DNA of 7,418 nucleotides from assembly GCA_001800075.1 (NCBI GenBank), contig MGUR01000009.1:40817-48234 (forward strand), read 5' to 3'. Numbering within the stretch: position 1 is the stretch's first letter; each line of letters starts with the position of its first letter. Positions 1 to 5,845 of this stretch are shown here, piece after piece. The position numbers and the translations under genes were made by a program. Source of the DNA: Elusimicrobia bacterium RIFCSPLOWO2_01_FULL_59_12 (GTDB taxonomy: Bacteria > Elusimicrobiota > Elusimicrobia > 2-01-FULL-59-12). The notes below the pieces were generated by a model. It was not told the origin of the DNA. It saw only the letters and a program-made list of their open reading frames with translations, and did no database searches.

Positions 1-570
1 CCGCTCCAGCCGGGCGGTGATCTCCTCCGCGGAGATCCGCTTGAAGCGGAACAACTGACAGCGCGACAAAATGGTGGCGGGGATTTTCTGATGTTCGGTC
101 GTCGCCAGGATAAAAACCGCGTGCGCCGGCGGCTCTTCCAGCGTTTTCAAAAAAGCGTTGAACGCATCGTGCGTAATCTGGTGGGCTTCATCAATGATAT
201 AGACCTTGTAACGGGCATGCGCCGGCGCGTAGACGACGTTTTCACGCAGCTCACGGATTTCATCGATCCCCCGGTTGGAGGCGGCGTCGATCTCCATGAC
301 GTCCACGATCTCCTGCCCTTCCGTGATGCGCCGGCAGAAATCGCATTGGTTGCAGGGGGCCGGCGTGGGCCCCTGCGCGCAGTTCAGCGCCTTCGCCAGG
401 ATGCGCGCCGTGGTGGTTTTGCCGACGCCGCGCGGGCCTGAGAAAAGGTAGGCATGGGCGACTTTCCGGCTGCGGAGGGCGTTGGTCAGGGTGGTCGCTA
501 CGTGGGCTTGACCGATGATCTCTTCAAAGGTCTGGGGACGGTATTTACGGGCCAGAACGCGATAGCTCAT
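1..570 (-). CDS. dnaX: DNA polymerase III subunit gamma/tau (DnaX), N-terminal 190 residues, cut by the window edge
   Basis: This is the AAA+ clamp-loader ATPase of the replicative polymerase, which loads the beta sliding clamp. Translating the minus strand from the ATG at 568-570 gives an uninterrupted 190 codons that run off the left edge. It opens MSYRVLARKYRPQTFEEIIG, the family's characteristic N-terminus. Visible motifs are Walker A GPRGVGKTT (residues 45-53), four zinc-binding cysteines (64, 73, 76, 79), the DEAH Walker B (127-130) and the SRC arginine-finger motif (169-171). All key residues of the nucleotide-binding domain are present. Domain III and the tau region lie outside the window. 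The start has no clear Shine-Dalgarno sequence. The gene lies 41 bp downstream of tRNA-Ala in the same direction with no separate promoter visible, so it is probably co-transcribed with the tRNA. Confidence 0.97.
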   Translation of the reverse strand, partial: MSYRVLARKYRPQTFEEIIGQAHVATTLTNALRSRKVAHAYLFSGPRGVGKTTTARILAKALNCAQGPTPAPCNQCDFCRRITEGQEIVDVMEIDAASNRGIDEIRELRENVVYAPAHARYKVYIIDEAHQITHDAFNAFLKTLEEPPAHAVFILATTEHQKIPATILSRCQLFRFKRISAEEITARLER

Positions 571-611
571 AAGAGATAACCGGGAGACTTACGGAACCTT
601 AAGGAGAAAGT

Positions 612-687
612 TGGTGGAGGTGACCGGGATCGAACCGGCGACCTCATCGTTGCGAACGATGCGCTCTCCCAGCTGAGCTACACCCCC
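612..687 (-). tRNA. tRNA-Ala (anticodon CGC)
   Basis: The minus strand folds into a full cloverleaf of 76 nt including an encoded CCA (612-614). The acceptor stem is GGGGGTG/CACCTCC and contains the G3-U70 wobble pair that is the alanine identity element. The D arm is GCTC..GAGC. The anticodon stem CATCG/CGATG encloses the loop TTCGCAA, giving anticodon CGC, which reads GCG. The T arm carries the TTCGATC loop. It sits upstream of dnaX on the same strand. Confidence 0.96.
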
Positions 688-711
688 ACGAACTCTCATT
701 GAATCGGCGGG

Positions 712-717
712 ATTATA
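712..717 (-). promoter_or_regulatory. Candidate -10 box for the tRNA-Ala/dnaX unit
   Basis: On the minus strand there is a perfect TATAAT, 24 nt before the tRNA-Ala 5' end, which would give a short pre-tRNA leader. No convincing -35 hexamer lies at 16-18 bp, so the call rests on the -10 match and its position. Confidence 0.5.
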
Positions 718-815
718 CAAAGTGCTTGCCTCCCCGAGCTTCCATGTCACGAGAATTTACATTCTGGAAACATTCGTTTCATACGGATGTAACGTGCGGA
801 ACGTATGCTCTGTCC

Positions 816-1727
816 ATGCGACGACAGGTCCTCTACGTGATCATCTTGGGCTTGCTTTCGACGCTGGCCTGGGGAGACGCGACGGTTGCCCGCACCTTGA
901 AGGTAAGCCTGCCGGAAACAGAGAACGCGGTGGAGGCGCGAAGCGTCCTGCAACTTCACGGGCAGGTCAGCCGGCGCGAAACCGATGTCCTGGTAGACGG
1001 CGCCTTATCAGGGACCTTCCAGCCCGCCCGCAAGACGATCACGTTGGTTTCCCTTGATCAGAATAAAGTTCACCACTGGGAGTTTCCGCAATCGACGTTT
1101 GAAGAGATGCCGATGTCCCGCTGGCGTAGGACCCTGGGACCGCGGGACCTTCAGCGCACCGCCGCCCTGCGCATCACCCGCTCCTGGTCCCGCGTGCTTC
1201 CGGAAGAAGGCGCCCGGCAGATCAACGGATTTCCGTGCTCCAAATTCGTCTACGAGTGGCGCTTTGAACTTGAAAACACCGAGACCTTTGCCAAAAAGCA
1301 ATATGGCGTGAAGACGACGCTCTGGCTGACGGACGTCTCCTCGCCTGTTCAGCAGCTCCTTCTCGAAGAATCGGCCTTTCAACGCGCCTACCATGACCGC
1401 ATGGGGGGCCGCCCGCTCGAAGGTCTGAATGGGCTGGCGCTTCAGTACGCGGAAGCGGCCATCGGGATGGATAAGCAGGTCTTATTCTCGGAACTGACCT
1501 ACGGAACCCAGCGGTTAAAACAAATCACCGGATATCCCATCGCCAGCCGGGCGGAGTGGTTCAGCGTCGGCTACAAAACCCATAAACCGCTATTCACCAT
1601 CGAATCGACGCTGGAGTCATTTTCTCTCACGCCCCTGATGTCCTCCGTATTCTCGCCGAGCCTCGACGTCGACGCGATCACCGACCTGCCCGAGGTCGCG
1701 CTGAAACCTCTTACCCAGGCAAAATAA
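816..1727 (+). CDS. Secreted or periplasmic protein of unknown function
   Basis: The protein has 303 residues from the ATG at 816. I chose this start because it gives a typical signal peptide: MRRQ, a hydrophobic core VLYVIILGLLSTLAW, then a polar region with plausible cleavage near residues 20-26. The frame is open back to a TTG at 699, but that extension is not signal-like. There is no Shine-Dalgarno sequence; a TATGCT box ends 6 nt before the ATG, so a leaderless mRNA is possible. The rest is beta-rich and soluble. Features include the segment INGFPCSKFVYEW and TTLWLTDVSSPVQQLLLEE. This 'cleaved/oxidised-residue then WLTD' pattern loosely resembles periplasmic DUF4412/LolA-like proteins, but I do not recognise the family and assign no function. 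It is convergent with the tRNA-Ser/AsmA unit and ends at a shared terminator. Confidence 0.8.
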   Translation: MRRQVLYVIILGLLSTLAWGDATVARTLKVSLPETENAVEARSVLQLHGQVSRRETDVLVDGALSGTFQPARKTITLVSLDQNKVHHWEFPQSTFEEMPMSRWRRTLGPRDLQRTAALRITRSWSRVLPEEGARQINGFPCSKFVYEWRFELENTETFAKKQYGVKTTLWLTDVSSPVQQLLLEESAFQRAYHDRMGGRPLEGLNGLALQYAEAAIGMDKQVLFSELTYGTQRLKQITGYPIASRAEWFSVGYKTHKPLFTIESTLESFSLTPLMSSVFSPSLDVDAITDLPEVALKPLTQAK

Positions 1728-1728
1728 A

Positions 1729-1747
1729 ACCCGCGGCACGCGCGGGT
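1729..1747. terminator. Bidirectional intrinsic terminator between convergent units
   Basis: A 7-bp perfect stem (ACCCGCG / CGCGGGT) encloses a 5-nt loop. On the minus strand it is followed by TTTATTTTG, a good U-tract that ends the AsmA/tRNA-Ser transcript. On the plus strand it is followed by CTTATCTTTATT, a weaker U-tract serving the secreted-protein gene. The plus-strand stop codon (1725-1727) lies inside the minus-strand U-tract. Confidence 0.8.
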
Positions 1748-1766
1748 CTTATCTTTATTGTCATCA

Positions 1767-1807
1767 GCGGAGAGGGCGGGATTCGAGCGCCACACTACAG
1801 GCGCTCG
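1767..1807 (-). pseudogene. Fragment (echo) of the tRNA-Ser 3' end joined to a hairpin
   Basis: Positions 1767-1786 repeat exactly 20 bp of the tRNA-Ser(GGA) 3' end (1832-1851), in the same orientation and offset by 65 bp. The copy covers the discriminator base, the 3' acceptor strand and the 3' part of the T arm, but without CCA. Where the 5' T-stem strand should be there is instead an 8-bp perfect hairpin, CGAGCGCC / GGCGCTCG (1784-1791 and 1800-1807), with an 8-nt loop. It is not a full tRNA. It could be a decayed second tRNA-Ser copy or an old attachment-site scar. Confidence 0.6.
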
Positions 1808-1826
1808 CCCTATCCAAGTTGTATGG

Positions 1827-1919
<93 letters not shown>

Positions 1920-1932
1920 GCGGATGACAGGT

Positions 1933-4404
1933 TTATCTGAAAATATTTTTTAACGCTTTCTCGATATCCTTGGCCGGATTCGGCGCGGGGGCCGGTTGGG
2001 AAGGCGTCGTGGACTGGAGATTTGATTTCGGCGTTTCGGCGGCCGGCGGGGAGGAAGGCTGCCGGCCGCCGATCCCCAGCCCGCGAAAGAGGTCCCCCCC
2101 GTATTTCTTGAGCGCCTTGCGCCCGATGTCCCGCAGGTCAGGCTTGACTTCCGGGTTCTTGAGGGTTCCCCGCACAAAAAAGGGCACCGTGGGTCTCCCG
2201 GCCTCATCTTTCGTCAATTCGCCGATATCCCCTCCGATGCTTCCCGGCGCAAGCTTCATCAAGACGTGCAAATCGAGCGGCTGAAGACCGGCTAAGCCGA
2301 TCGTTCCCGTGGTATTCACGTTTAAATCCCGGCCCGTCAGATCGAACACCTTCACCGTCATCACGCCTTGGCGCAGCCCGTAGTCCGCCCGGATCCCCTC
2401 AAACGGCACCCTTTGAAGGGAAGGGGCCTTGATCGCTTTCAGCAGGCCTTTTTTTTCAAGCTTCTGAAGCGTGACAATCGGGAGCAGCGCCAGCCGGGCC
2501 CCTCTCGAAATCTCGGCCAGCCTCTCGACATCTTTCAATAGCCCGGCCCCCTGCTTGAAAGTCGCCGTTCCGCTGACCCGCGACAAATCCGGGGTCACGT
2601 CCGTCAGATTCCATTTAAAATCCATGTCTTTGGCGTCGTAAAAATCATGCTTGATCCGCCCTATGCCGAGGGTCCCGCTGAGCTTCATGGGTGGAAGGGC
2701 GGCAGGCGGCGCGGCCGCCCAGGCAACACCAGCAAGACGCCAGGATTGGGATGGAGACGCCGCGGGTGCAGATCCAAGAGGCGGCAGAATTTTCGCGAGA
2801 TCCAGCTCCGCGAGGCGGGCTTCTACGCTGAGGTCCGGCTGGGTGGTCAAACGGCGGCCGGTCATTTTCAACGCAAGATCGGACCCGTTGAGTTTACCTT
2901 CCAATTTGGGGATTGCGACATCCTGCTGGGTAAAGTTCACGGTCGTGGAGAGGTTCGAAAGGATGCTCTGCTGATAGTGCAGGGATGCATTTTGCAGCGT
3001 CAAGGACCCGTTGGCCAGGGGAGCATCGGCCGTTCCTGAGGCGCGCACGTCCAGAAGGGCCGTTCCGTTCGGCCGGTAGTCGGCCGCCAGCGGCACCCGT
3101 TCGGAGATCTCCTGCAAGGGAAACGAGTTGCTTTTCAGCGCGAGCTGGAATCGGGGTGGATTAGACGCCGTCTGGAGGGACCCGTTGCCGGTGATTTCGA
3201 TCGCGCCCAACCCGGCGCTCAAGGTTTGGAATTGAAGCGTCTGGCGATACCTCTCCCCCACCATCGCGACCCGTAACGGGATCCCCGCCGGCTTCCTGAA
3301 TTTATCCGCCCACGCGATCTCCGCCTCTTTCCCGTCGAACTTAGCGGCGATGCGGCTGGAGGCCTCCGTCCCGGACACATCCGCGGAAAACTGCGCCCGG
3401 CCTTTCACCTTGAGACCCGCGGGCAATGAGACCGCCGCGATCTCCACGAGTTCGCTGATGGGAAACGGGTTGCTTTCCAGGTGCAGCTGGATCTGCGGGT
3501 TAGGGCTGTGAGCGGCCATGATTTTCCCATGGCCTTTCAATTGCAGCGACCGCATGGCCGTTTTAAACTCTACATCCATTTTTTCCTGGTTGCCTTTGAG
3601 GCGCGCGTTTCCGGAGAGGGGATGTCTCAGGGACGCCAACCGGACCCCTTTCGCCTCCAGCGTGACATCCACGAAGCCCGTGCTCAAATCCGCTTTTCCG
3701 GCCAGCTTGAGTTCGGCTCGAAGGTCGCGCATTTTGGCGTTCAAGGACACCCAAACGCTGAAGGGGGAGCTCATGCTGACGTTCCGAAGCTTGAGCTCCA
3801 GGGAATTCACTTCCAGAGACTGCTTGGCGGGCGATCGGTCGACGAATCGCACGGTCCCATGATGGATCTGGGCGTTGGAAATCAGGAGCGGAAAGGGAGG
3901 TTCCCCGGACCGGGCCGCGGGAGCGGCCGCCGGAGCCGCGTGCGCCTCGGAAAGAGAAAAAATCGATTTCCCCTCCCCCGCGAGGGGGGAAGGGGTCTTG
4001 GTTTGCGGACTTAAAAGATCGGAGAAATTAAACGTCTTCCCATCGGCGAAACGCACCACCTGAATCATCGGACGGTCCAGGATCAACTGCTTGACCTCCA
4101 CCTTCCGGAAGATCAAGGGGACCAGCGCCAGCCGGACAGAAAAGCGGTCGCTCGAAACAAAGGTGCCTTTTGAAAAATCCGGGGACTCGGACACCTTGAG
4201 GTCGGAAACGCTCAAGCCTGAGAGCAATCCCACCGAGACCTCGCCGATTTTCACCTCGCGTTTGAGATGCGCGGTCAGATGTTTCAGGACGTGCGCCTTG
4301 GCTTTTTCAGGGGGCAGCAGGACATGCAGAGCCACGCTGGTGAGACCCAAAAGACCCAGGATCACAAGAAAAACGACCCCGGCAATTTTTAGAATTTTCT
4401 TCAT
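1933..4404 (-). CDS. AsmA-family inner-membrane-anchored periplasmic protein
   Basis: The protein has 823 residues from the ATG at 4402-4404 (MKKILKIAG...). A GTG and a TTG lie 2-3 codons upstream in frame. Residues about 7-28 form a single hydrophobic anchor. Then comes the AsmA N-terminal pattern: a basic helix, KREVKIGEVSVGLLSGLSVS, and 'VKQLILDRPMIQVVRFADGK'. A long beta-strand-rich body follows, with an AsmA C-terminal-like part around residues 560-760 and a Pro/Ala/Ser-rich tail ending DIEKALKNIFR. Known family members are bridge-like proteins linked to lipid transport between inner and outer membrane; a substrate cannot be read here. A low-complexity insert near residues 137-165 derives partly from a GC-rich palindrome. 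The start lies 16 bp after tRNA-Leu and the stop 13 bp before tRNA-Ser. Confidence 0.88.
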   Translation of the reverse strand: MKKILKIAGVVFLVILGLLGLTSVALHVLLPPEKAKAHVLKHLTAHLKREVKIGEVSVGLLSGLSVSDLKVSESPDFSKGTFVSSDRFSVRLALVPLIFRKVEVKQLILDRPMIQVVRFADGKTFNFSDLLSPQTKTPSPLAGEGKSIFSLSEAHAAPAAAPAARSGEPPFPLLISNAQIHHGTVRFVDRSPAKQSLEVNSLELKLRNVSMSSPFSVWVSLNAKMRDLRAELKLAGKADLSTGFVDVTLEAKGVRLASLRHPLSGNARLKGNQEKMDVEFKTAMRSLQLKGHGKIMAAHSPNPQIQLHLESNPFPISELVEIAAVSLPAGLKVKGRAQFSADVSGTEASSRIAAKFDGKEAEIAWADKFRKPAGIPLRVAMVGERYRQTLQFQTLSAGLGAIEITGNGSLQTASNPPRFQLALKSNSFPLQEISERVPLAADYRPNGTALLDVRASGTADAPLANGSLTLQNASLHYQQSILSNLSTTVNFTQQDVAIPKLEGKLNGSDLALKMTGRRLTTQPDLSVEARLAELDLAKILPPLGSAPAASPSQSWRLAGVAWAAAPPAALPPMKLSGTLGIGRIKHDFYDAKDMDFKWNLTDVTPDLSRVSGTATFKQGAGLLKDVERLAEISRGARLALLPIVTLQKLEKKGLLKAIKAPSLQRVPFEGIRADYGLRQGVMTVKVFDLTGRDLNVNTTGTIGLAGLQPLDLHVLMKLAPGSIGGDIGELTKDEAGRPTVPFFVRGTLKNPEVKPDLRDIGRKALKKYGGDLFRGLGIGGRQPSSPPAAETPKSNLQSTTPSQPAPAPNPAKDIEKALKNIFR
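3970..3995. repeat. REP-like GC palindrome inside the AsmA coding region
   Basis: The core is CCCCC-GCGA-GGGGG (3975-3988), flanked by CCCC (3970-3973) and GGGG (3992-3995). On the minus strand it encodes the peptide PSPLAGEG within a variable Ala/Pro-rich stretch. SPLAGEG-type peptides are a familiar sign of dispersed palindromic repeats translated in frame. Whether it is repeated elsewhere in this genome cannot be seen here. Confidence 0.5.
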
Positions 4405-4420
4405 ATTCACCAAAAGAAAC

Positions 4421-4501
4421 TGGACCAGGTGGGACTTGAACCCACAATCCTTTCGGAATACGGTCCTGAGCCGTACGCGTATGCCATTCCGCCACTGGTC
4501 C
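4421..4501 (-). tRNA. tRNA-Leu (anticodon CAG)
   Basis: This is an 81-nt class II tRNA with no encoded CCA (the next bases are GTT). Acceptor stem GGACCAG/CTGGTCC is followed by discriminator A73, the leucine identity base. The D stem is GCG/CGC. Anticodon stem TACGG/CCGTA encloses loop CTCAGGA, giving anticodon CAG, which reads CUG. The short variable arm is TCC-GAAA-GGA, and the T arm is GTGGG-TTCAAGT-CCCAC. The AsmA start codon follows after 16 nt. Confidence 0.95.
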
Positions 4502-4537
4502 TAAAATCGTCCGCCGGACGTCTGGTGGACGATTTTA
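4502..4537. repeat. Perfect 11-bp inverted repeat between tRNA-Leu and smpB
   Basis: TAAAATCGTCC (4502-4512) and GGACGATTTTA (4527-4537) enclose a 14-nt loop that itself contains the palindrome GACGTC. The left arm abuts the first base of tRNA-Leu and the right arm overlaps the divergent -10 region. It could be an operator, or a hairpin in the pre-tRNA leader. With A- and T-tracts at both ends it also resembles a bidirectional terminator. Confidence 0.7.
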
Positions 4538-4543
4538 TATAAT
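4534..4543. promoter_or_regulatory. Symmetric divergent -10 region for smpB (+) and tRNA-Leu/AsmA (-)
   Basis: The sequence contains TATAAT on the plus strand (4538-4543) and TATAAA on the minus strand (4534-4539), both within the palindrome TTATATAA. The plus-strand box ends 10 nt before the smpB ATG. The minus-strand box lies 32 nt before tRNA-Leu. No clear -35 is visible in either direction; the upstream positions fall in the inverted repeat. Confidence 0.55.
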
Positions 4544-4553
4544 TCATCGCCTC

Positions 4554-5045
4554 ATGCCAAAGAACGCCCATAAAAAACAAGAAAAAACCCCACCGCCGAG
4601 CATCTCGAACCGCCATGCGCGACACGCCTATGAGATCCTGGACACCTTTGAAGCGGGGATCGTGCTGCTGGGACCCGAAGTGAAGTCCTTGCGCGACGGC
4701 AAAGCCAGCCTGCAGGACAGCTTCGCCCGCGTTGAAAACGGGGAGGTCTTCCTATACCACATGCACATCACCCCCTACAGCTACGCGCATCACCAGGATT
4801 TGAAGCCGGACCGCGCGCGGAAGCTGCTCCTGCACAGGCAGCAGATCAACCGGCTGACCGGCCGGGTTCACGAAAAGGGGTATACTCTAGTGCCCCTGGA
4901 CGTTTTTTTCAATAAAAAGGGGATCGCGAAAGTGAACCTGGCGCTGGCCAAAGGCAAACGCGGCCCGGACAAGCGGGAAAGCATCAAAAAGCGGGATTTG
5001 GAACGAGAGACGAGAAGAGAATTCCAGGCAAGGACGAAGTTGTAA
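4554..5045 (+). CDS. smpB: SsrA (tmRNA)-binding protein SmpB
   Basis: SmpB binds tmRNA and delivers it to stalled ribosomes for trans-translation. The protein has 163 residues, slightly longer than usual because of a basic N-terminal extension (about 16 residues). Family motifs run in order: ISNRHARHAYEILDTFEAGI, LLGPEVKSLRDGKASLQDSF, HMHITPYS, RARKLLLH and the basic region KGKRGPDKRESIKKRD leading into the C-terminal tail. There is no Shine-Dalgarno sequence. With a TATAAT ending 10 nt before the ATG, the predicted leader is only a few nucleotides. The last base of the TAA stop (5045) is followed directly by the first base of a tRNA-Ser copy, so smpB and tRNA-Ser(CGA) were probably co-transcribed before the downstream insertion. 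tmRNA itself is not in the window. Confidence 0.97.
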   Translation: MPKNAHKKQEKTPPPSISNRHARHAYEILDTFEAGIVLLGPEVKSLRDGKASLQDSFARVENGEVFLYHMHITPYSYAHHQDLKPDRARKLLLHRQQINRLTGRVHEKGYTLVPLDVFFNKKGIAKVNLALAKGKRGPDKRESIKKRDLERETRREFQARTKL

Positions 5046-5085
5046 GGAGGGATGGGTGAGGGGTTGAAACCGACGCTCTCGAAAA
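5046..5085 (+). pseudogene. 5' half of tRNA-Ser(CGA), left copy of a 40-bp direct repeat
   Basis: This is an exact 40/40 copy of tRNA-Ser(CGA) positions 5845-5884. It covers the 5' acceptor strand, D arm, 5' anticodon stem and anticodon loop, and ends at the first base of the 3' anticodon stem. It has no T arm, variable arm or 3' acceptor strand, so it cannot be a working tRNA. It is best read as the stump of the original gene, left when the 799-bp unit inserted. Confidence 0.85.
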
Positions 5086-5096
5086 ACCAAGGATTG

Positions 5097-5131
5097 CCAA
5101 ACCTACCGCACATTTCCGTCGAGTGGTTTGG
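5097..5131. repeat. Inverted repeat near the left end of the element
   Basis: CCAAACC (5097-5103) pairs with GGTTTGG (5125-5131) across a 21-nt loop, starting 11 bp inside the left tRNA repeat. It may be a recombinase arm site or simply a hairpin; no function is proven. Confidence 0.4.
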
Positions 5132-5170
5132 GACTAAGTGGTGCCGAAAGAGACTGATTAGGACCGTTAG

Positions 5171-5200
5171 GCCGTAAACGAAGCCGTGGTGAGCCGTAAA
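5171..5200 (+). repeat. Three GCCGT repeats upstream of the antitoxin
   Basis: GCCGT occurs at 5171, 5183 and 5193. The first and last extend to GCCGTAAA, and a related ACCGT lies at 5163. They lie about 30-60 bp upstream of the -10 box. They could be iteron-like binding sites, for example for the antitoxin or a recombinase. Confidence 0.35.
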
Positions 5201-5227
5201 TAGTTTTCGACGAAGATAACGCCAAGC

Positions 5228-5268
5228 TGTTATACTTTCCGCCAGAGAGATGCCCAGCCAAGGAGGTG
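5228..5268 (+). promoter_or_regulatory. Extended -10 promoter and strong ribosome binding site for the toxin-antitoxin operon
   Basis: TGTTATACT (5228-5236) is an extended -10 (TGn plus TATACT). AAGGAGGTG (5260-5268) is a near-perfect Shine-Dalgarno sequence ending 7 nt before the ATG at 5276. Neighbouring host genes have no comparable Shine-Dalgarno sequence, which marks this operon as different in style. Confidence 0.7.
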
Positions 5269-5275
5269 TAAGTCC

Positions 5276-5458
5276 ATGAAGTCAGCCAAGAAAGCGGTCC
5301 AAGAGGTTTTAAAGCAACTTCCCGAAAATTCATCGTTCGAAGACATCCAATACCACATTTATGTCCGCGAAAAGATTGAGCGCGGATTACAAGACCTCAG
5401 AGAAGGCAAGGTATTGACCCAGGCAGAAGTTGAAAAACGAATGTCCAAATGGCTGTAA
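5276..5458 (+). CDS. Small antitoxin of a type II toxin-antitoxin pair
   Basis: The protein has 60 residues, is highly charged and largely helical. Key segments are DIQYHIYVREKIERGLQDLREGK (residues about 22-44) and a C-terminal LTQAEVEKRMSKWL. This 'xYVREKIExGLxxxxxGK...EVxxRMxKWL' pattern is typical of small antitoxins encoded just upstream of ParE/RelE toxins; a DNA-binding fold cannot be assigned with certainty. By family, it would bind and neutralise the downstream toxin and repress its own promoter. The start is fixed by the AAGGAGGTG ribosome binding site. The stop overlaps the toxin start by 10 bp, implying translational coupling. The DNA is visibly more A-rich than the flanking genes. 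Confidence 0.8.
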   Translation: MKSAKKAVQEVLKQLPENSSFEDIQYHIYVREKIERGLQDLREGKVLTQAEVEKRMSKWL

Positions 5459-5763
5459 AAGTCATCTGGACTCAAACCGCCTGGAAAGACTTAGACGCCG
5501 TCGCTGAATACATCGCCAAAGACTCCCGCTACTACTCGGTTCTATTCGTTCAACAAGCCCGTGAAGCGTCCCGCTCTCTGGCCTATTTTGCCCGCCGTGG
5601 ACGCGTTGTACCGGAACTCGGGGACCGGAACATGCGCGAACTCCTTGTGATGAATTACCGAATGGTGTATCGAGTCGCCAAGAAAGAAGTTTCGATCATT
5701 GCCTTGATTCATGGTTCACGAGATTTGCTGGCGCTTTGGCGTCGAGAAAAGCGTCCGATATAA
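5449..5763 (+). CDS. RelE/ParE-superfamily toxin
   Basis: The protein has 104 residues, the usual length for the family. The N-terminal strand and helices (VKVIWTQTAWKDLDAVAEYI) are followed by the diagnostic C-terminal core: VPELGDRNMRELLVMNYRMV (residues about 58-77), then YRVAKKEVSIIALIHGSRDL. This matches 'VPE...IREL...NYR..YR.......I..V.HG.RDL' of ParE/RelE toxins. Whether it cuts mRNA on the ribosome (RelE-like) or blocks gyrase (ParE-like) cannot be decided; the 'RELxxxNYRxxYR' style favours ParE. The ATG lies inside the antitoxin gene with no ribosome binding site of its own. No frameshift or truncation is seen, so the pair looks functional. Confidence 0.88.
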   Translation: MAVKVIWTQTAWKDLDAVAEYIAKDSRYYSVLFVQQAREASRSLAYFARRGRVVPELGDRNMRELLVMNYRMVYRVAKKEVSIIALIHGSRDLLALWRREKRPI

Positions 5764-5771
5764 AAGATTTT

Positions 5772-5806
5772 GGCCATCACTTCCTATTTCTATTGTGGTG
5801 ATGGTC
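5772..5806. repeat. Hairpin after the toxin gene
   Basis: GGCCATCAC (5772-5780) pairs with GTGATGGTC (5798-5806), 9 bp with one G-T pair, across a 17-nt loop rich in T. There is no downstream U-tract, so it is a weak terminator at best. It lies at the right end of the inserted element. Confidence 0.45.
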
Positions 5807-5845
5807 ATCGACAAAACGGTCGCCATTCGGGCGACCGTATCGATG
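5806..5845. repeat. Long two-part palindrome abutting tRNA-Ser(CGA)
   Basis: The inner stem ACGGTCGCC (5816-5824) / GGCGACCGT (5830-5838) is perfect over 9 bp with a 5-nt loop. The outer stem CATCGA (5806-5811) / TCGATG (5840-5845) adds 6 bp and ends on the first base of the tRNA. On the minus strand the inner stem is followed by TTTTGT, resembling a terminator against antisense transcription. On the plus strand it would sit in the pre-tRNA leader. Confidence 0.55.

Larger units (their letters stand above)
5046..5844 (+). mobile_element. Minimal tRNA-Ser-integrated element carrying a toxin-antitoxin operon (one repeat copy plus cargo, 799 bp)
   Basis: The two copies of the 40-bp repeat are offset by 799 bp. 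Removing one repeat and the cargo would restore smpB directly followed by an intact tRNA-Ser(CGA). The crossover point falls in or near the anticodon loop, a classic target of tyrosine-recombinase elements. The cargo is one toxin-antitoxin pair plus several inverted repeats near both ends. No integrase is present, so the unit is either a decayed remnant or a non-autonomous element mobilised in trans. Duplication of the tRNA 5' half, with the element supplying the new 5' half, is the less common arrangement. Confidence 0.65.

Noticed and set aside
91..441. Plus-strand open frame opposite dnaX.
   Set aside because: The opposite strand encodes an unmistakable DnaX N-terminus.
699..815. Upstream extension of the secreted-protein gene from a TTG at 699.
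   Set aside because: The extension (39 residues) is not signal-like and would bury the clear signal peptide that starts at 816. It also overlaps the tRNA-Ala promoter region.
3481..4014. Long plus-strand open frame opposite the AsmA gene.
   Set aside because: Antisense shadow caused by high GC; no ribosome binding site and no recognisable domain.
5046..5275. tmRNA (ssrA) next to smpB.
   Set aside because: Only the tRNA-Ser 5' half is found; there is no tRNA-Ala-like half or tag-encoding segment.
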